This document shows, piece by piece, positions 6,574 through 9,061 of a DNA stretch of 9,061 nucleotides. The DNA comes from Candidatus Stahliibacteriota bacterium. Its GTDB lineage: Bacteria > Hydrothermota > Tepidihabitantia > SM23-42. Within the stretch, counting starts at the first letter, position 1. Every line of letters begins with the position of its first letter. The notes below the pieces were generated by a model. That model was not told the origin of the DNA. It saw only the letters and a list, made by a program, of their open reading frames with translations, and did no database searches. The DNA lies in NCBI GenBank assembly GCA_030613445.1, contig JAUWLY010000099.1:1-9061 (forward strand). The letters are read 5' to 3'. The translations under genes and the position numbers were made by a program.

Positions 6574-6579
6574 TATAAT
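6574..6579 (+). promoter_or_regulatory. Possible -10 box for uvrC (weak)
   Basis: TATAAT lies 58 bp before the uvrC start, but no convincing -35 hexamer sits 16-18 bp upstream and there is no extended -10 TG. No terminator is visible after rtcB, so uvrC may instead be expressed by read-through from the rtcB promoter. Confidence 0.25.
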
Positions 6580-6637
6580 TGAATTACTCAATGAATAATT
6601 TAACTGGTGGCATAAAATCATTAAAAGGTTCAAGGTT

Positions 6638-8419
6638 TTGTTAATAAACAAATTACTTGACGAGAAAATTAAACAAGCTCCGCGAGCGCCTGGTGTATAC
6701 CTTTTCAAAAATAACGAAAAGAAAATCATCTATATAGGAAAAGCAGCCGATTTAAAAAAAAGACTCGTTTCTTACCTCAATAAAGAAAACCACCGCAGCA
6801 GAATAATAATATTGCATAGTACAGATATCGACATTATCATCACGAATTCTGATACTGAAGCCCTTACCCTTGAAGAATCATTGATAAAACTCAATAAACC
6901 CCGCTATAATGTTCGCTTAAGAGATGACAAAAAATTTCCCTATTTGAAAATCACTGTTGGAGACCCTTTTCCAAAGATACTATTCACCCGCGATATAAAA
7001 CCCGATAGCTCTTTGATCTTCGGACCATATACCAGTGCACGCGCACTCCGACAAACAAGAGATGCCCTATGCCGGATTTTCAAACTGGTCTCCTGTACCA
7101 GGGACCTGAATAAAAAATACAACCGTCCTTGCCTTGAATTCAATCTCGGAAGATGTAGTGCGCCTTGCACCAGGATGATAACTAGAAAAGAATATGGAAA
7201 ACTCGTGGATAAAGCAGTGAAATTTCTCAGAGGTAACTCCAACGAACTGGAAAAGGAAGTCGAAAAGGCAATGTGGTACTGCTCTAAAAAAGAGAATTTC
7301 GAAGGAGCAGCATTACTGCGCAACCAATTGCTTGCTATTAGACAGATGTCCATGCGACAACACATTGTTACGAGCACAGATATTGCTCAAGATATCATCG
7401 GTATAAGCAAAAGCAAGTTTATTTGTATTGCTTGTCTATTTAGAATCAGGGAGAATCGTTTGATCGCAAAAGAGATCTTCCACCTGAAGATCAGTGCCCA
7501 AGTTGATGATACGGAAATAGCAAGTTCGTTCATTAGATTAATATACACACATGTGTCCTTTATCCCAGAGGAAATTGTCATATCAGTACGACCACTCGAA
7601 TGGGACACGCAGCAAAGATGGTTCTATGAAAGAGGGTTCAGGGTTAGGCTTTCAACCGGGACGAAAGGTGAACCAAAGCGCCTTTTAGGCTGGGCACAGA
7701 AGAACGCAACAAGCGAACTTGCGAAAAAAATACTGAAGAGACGTGTACACCCTGCAAGCCTTGAGCTTCAGAATACTCTCCATTTGGGAAAACGACCACG
7801 CTGGATCGAAGCGTTTGATATCTCAAACTTGAAAGAAAAGCATGCTGTAGGCGCTTCGGTCGCATTCCACGATGGAAAACCACACAAACAACATTACCGG
7901 CATTATAAAATCAGAAGAACCCACGGGCAAAATGATTTCGCTATGATCCATGAGATCGTTCTACGGCGCATACAGGATTTGAAAAAGCGCAAGGAATTAC
8001 CTGACCTTTTGATCATTGACGGAGGAAAAGGACAATTGAGTGCAGCACTTAAGGCAATCAAATTGATCAACCTTGATATACCGATTTTCGCCCTTGCAAA
8101 GAAGAAAGACGAGCTTTTCGATAGAGAAGGTAATGTCGTCACAATACCCAGTGCATCAAAAGGGTTCTTCTATATTAAAAGAGTCAGGGATGAAGCCCAT
8201 CGCTTTGCGATTAGGTATCATCGAAAGGTGAGACGCCGGAACCTGGTCACGTCGCAGCTCGATAAGATCAATGGCATTGGCAAAAAAAGGAAACTCGCCT
8301 TGTTGAAATACTTTGGTAGTATTGCTTTAATTAAAAGAGCGAGTGAAGAGAATATCGCGAATGTCCGTGGTATCGGAAAAAAATACGCAAAAACAATCTA
8401 CGAAGCTTTACATACATAA
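6638..8419 (+). CDS. uvrC: UvrABC excinuclease subunit C
   Basis: UvrC makes both incisions around bulky DNA lesions after UvrA/UvrB loading in nucleotide excision repair. The 593 residues carry all parts in order. The GIY-YIG 3'-nuclease comes first: GVY (19-21), YIG (32-34), R42, and E79 in EALTLEESLIKLNKPRYN. A cysteine set C153-X11-C165-X7-C173-X3-C177 follows, matching the spacing of the iron-sulfur ligands of E. coli UvrC. A UvrB-binding UVR-type helical segment lies near 203-237. The RNase H-like 5'-nuclease has D394 in FDISN, D433, D461 in IDGGKGQL and H521 in DEAHRFA. Two helix-hairpin-helix motifs (GIGKKRK, VRGIGKKYA) end the protein. Length is normal (E. coli 610). The start is TTG, the only usual start codon before the nuclease domain; AAAAGG (6623-6628) lies 9 nt upstream and the frame is closed by TAA at 6596. 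Confidence 0.97.
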   Translation: MLINKLLDEKIKQAPRAPGVYLFKNNEKKIIYIGKAADLKKRLVSYLNKENHRSRIIILHSTDIDIIITNSDTEALTLEESLIKLNKPRYNVRLRDDKKFPYLKITVGDPFPKILFTRDIKPDSSLIFGPYTSARALRQTRDALCRIFKLVSCTRDLNKKYNRPCLEFNLGRCSAPCTRMITRKEYGKLVDKAVKFLRGNSNELEKEVEKAMWYCSKKENFEGAALLRNQLLAIRQMSMRQHIVTSTDIAQDIIGISKSKFICIACLFRIRENRLIAKEIFHLKISAQVDDTEIASSFIRLIYTHVSFIPEEIVISVRPLEWDTQQRWFYERGFRVRLSTGTKGEPKRLLGWAQKNATSELAKKILKRRVHPASLELQNTLHLGKRPRWIEAFDISNLKEKHAVGASVAFHDGKPHKQHYRHYKIRRTHGQNDFAMIHEIVLRRIQDLKKRKELPDLLIIDGGKGQLSAALKAIKLINLDIPIFALAKKKDELFDREGNVVTIPSASKGFFYIKRVRDEAHRFAIRYHRKVRRRNLVTSQLDKINGIGKKRKLALLKYFGSIALIKRASEENIANVRGIGKKYAKTIYEALHT

Positions 8420-8463
8420 ACCTCACTCTGTTCGGTCAAATCCCAAATCCCAAGAACCAAAAT

Positions 8464-8487
8464 CCAAATAAGGAATATTTGGTTTTT
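8464..8487 (+). terminator. Intrinsic terminator of uvrC
   Basis: The stem CCAAATA (8464-8470) / TATTTGG (8476-8482) has a 5-nt AGGAA loop and is followed directly by TTTTT (8483-8487), 44 nt after the uvrC stop. The stem is AT-rich, so termination may be only moderate. An A-run before the stem could extend it against the T-tract. Confidence 0.55.
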
Positions 8488-8537
8488 GATACTAGTTAGT
8501 AAGTAATTGAGTAATTAAGTTATTCCAGTCATTAGAA

Positions 8538-8614
8538 ACCGTGCGCAGCGCTCACAACCGCTACGAAGTAGCCTAAACCGCCCGTAGGGCTCTCTACCGC
8601 TGCGAACCTGTCTC
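8538..8614. repeat. Array of four 19-20-bp units starting with ACCG, mostly mini-hairpins
   Basis: ACCG recurs at 8538, 8557, 8577 and 8596, a period of 19, 20 and 19 bp. Unit 2 folds as GCTAC-GAA-GTAGC (8560-8572) and unit 3 as GCCC-GTA-GGGC (8580-8590). Unit 1 folds as GTGCG-CAG-CG with CAC after a 2-nt bulge (8541-8555). Unit 4 keeps ACCGC but does not fold clearly. Stem sequences differ while pairing is kept. Confidence 0.55.
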
Positions 8615-8629
8615 GAGCTTTGTCGAGAG
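8610..8629. repeat. Hairpin related to the one at 4883-4903
   Basis: TCTCGA (8611-8616) and TCGAGA (8623-8628) form a 6-bp stem around a GCTTTG loop. The sequence shares the pattern GTCYCGAGCT-N-GTCGAG with 4883-4903, suggesting two members of one dispersed hairpin family in this window. Confidence 0.6.
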
Positions 8630-8727
8630 AGCAGCCATACCTATTGTCTCCGTTACACCGTCACTCCGATACCGTCTATTCAGTCTGTCTGTTTGGTTCT
8701 TGGAGCTTGGAATTTGGTTCTTTCTTC

Positions 8728-9061
8728 CTACTCCTTACGCTTTATGACTCTTACTTTACTTATTTTCCTTCTCGTTCCCTCCAGGATCTTAAACTTCAGA
8801 TTCTTATATTCAACCTCTTCCCCCACCTTTGGTATACGGTCAGCATTCTTGAGGATTAAACCACTAACTGTAGTCACATCAACATCTTCATCCACTGCCA
8901 CCTTGAAATACTCGGAAAACTCCTCAATCTCCATGCGTGTATTGACGATATATTCATGTTCTGATATCTTTTCAACAAAAGGCTTCTGCCTTTCGTCCAG
9001 CTCATCCTCTATCTCACCGACTATTTCCTCAATAAGATCCTCCAGTGTGATTATGCCTGAC
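8728..9061 (-). CDS. CorC/HlyC (CNNM-type) CBS-domain protein, C-terminal part (5' end beyond window)
   Basis: Only the last 110 residues are present; the start lies beyond the right edge. The visible part opens with SGIITLEDLIEEIVGEIEDE, the conserved end of the CBS-pair (Bateman) module in CorC/HlyC/TlyC proteins. The CorC_HlyC transporter-associated domain follows, recognisable from EYIVNTRMEIEEF, VTTVSGLIL, IPKVGEEVEY and the final strands KFKILEGTRRKISKVRVI. Complete members usually have an N-terminal DUF21/CNNM membrane domain and act in Mg2+ (or Co2+) transport at the inner membrane; older hemolysin names are probably misleading. Whether this copy has the membrane domain cannot be seen. 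The stop is TAG at 8728-8730. The gene converges on uvrC, and its last codons overlap a GCGTA-type heptamer-like run. An internal ATG at 8934 is not the real start because the conserved domain continues upstream of it. Confidence 0.92.
   Translation of the reverse strand, partial: SGIITLEDLIEEIVGEIEDELDERQKPFVEKISEHEYIVNTRMEIEEFSEYFKVAVDEDVDVTTVSGLILKNADRIPKVGEEVEYKNLKFKILEGTRRKISKVRVIKRKE

Larger units (their letters stand above)
8437..8716. repeat. 280-bp segment bordered by 25-bp imperfect inverted repeats
   Basis: Left arm 8437-8461 and right arm 8692-8716 are inverted copies matching at 21 of 25 bases. The inner 12 bp are perfect, CCAAGAACCAAA against TTTGGTTCTTGG. Inside lie the uvrC terminator hairpin, the mini-hairpin array (8538-8614) and another hairpin (8611-8628). 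The segment nearly fills the 308-bp gap (8420-8727) between convergent uvrC and the CorC-like gene, and no gene is visible in it. It may be a non-autonomous mobile element or a composite of intergenic repeats. Confidence 0.6.

Noticed and set aside
6940..7377. Minus-strand open frame of 145 codons
   Set aside because: It lies entirely inside uvrC on the opposite strand, where the sense protein is fully conserved.
8620..8859. Plus-strand open frame across the convergent gap
   Set aside because: It overlaps the CorC-like gene in antisense and the inverted-repeat arm; it has no ribosome binding site.
8934..8934. ATG at 8934 as the start of a small 68-residue protein
   Set aside because: The CBS and CorC_HlyC domain sequence continues in frame upstream to the window edge, so this is an internal methionine.

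Overview
The window looks like a chromosomal segment of an uncultivated, fairly AT-rich bacterium. It has canonical sigma-70-type promoters (TTGACA/TATAAT hexamers), Shine-Dalgarno sites and a sensor kinase with an extracytoplasmic domain. Gaps between genes are full of short inverted-repeat elements of the kind common in candidate-phylum genomes. I cannot assign the phylum; a WOR-3-like or FCB-group relative is only a guess. No ribosomal RNA, tRNA, CRISPR array, prophage or transposase gene was seen.

Minus-strand block (1-4519), read right to left: an orphan membrane sensor histidine kinase (2600-4519); a CysM-type cysteine synthase (1613-2521) whose promoter -35 box overlaps the kinase stop codon; a 12-helix MFS transporter (428-1579), 33 bp downstream and probably co-transcribed; and the start of a class III adenylate/guanylate cyclase (1-358, cut by the window edge). 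The cyclase promoter places the transcription start at or next to the ATG, so its mRNA may be leaderless. A perfect 14-bp palindrome covers that promoter's -35 box.

Divergent gap (4520-5044): both flanking genes have good promoters. Between them lie a 21-bp tandem repeat merging into an ATTCCC(N8)GGGAAT hairpin and a roughly 180-bp element bounded by imperfect inverted repeats with further nested stems.

Plus-strand block (5045-8419): rtcB, an RNA ligase with all catalytic residues and a near-perfect promoter, then uvrC, the excision-repair nuclease, with a TTG start and a four-cysteine cluster motif. The 138-bp gap between them starts with a tandem NNGCGTA heptamer array.

Convergent gap and right edge (8420-9061): uvrC ends in a likely intrinsic terminator. 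A 280-bp segment bordered by 25-bp imperfect inverted repeats follows and holds a regular array of mini-hairpins. The last gene is the C-terminal part of a CorC/HlyC-type CBS protein on the minus strand, truncated by the window end.

The protein-coding genes belong to known families. The less explained material is the structured intergenic DNA, the possible leaderless cyclase, the missing kinase partner and the CysM specificity and tail. I see no clear new multi-gene system.
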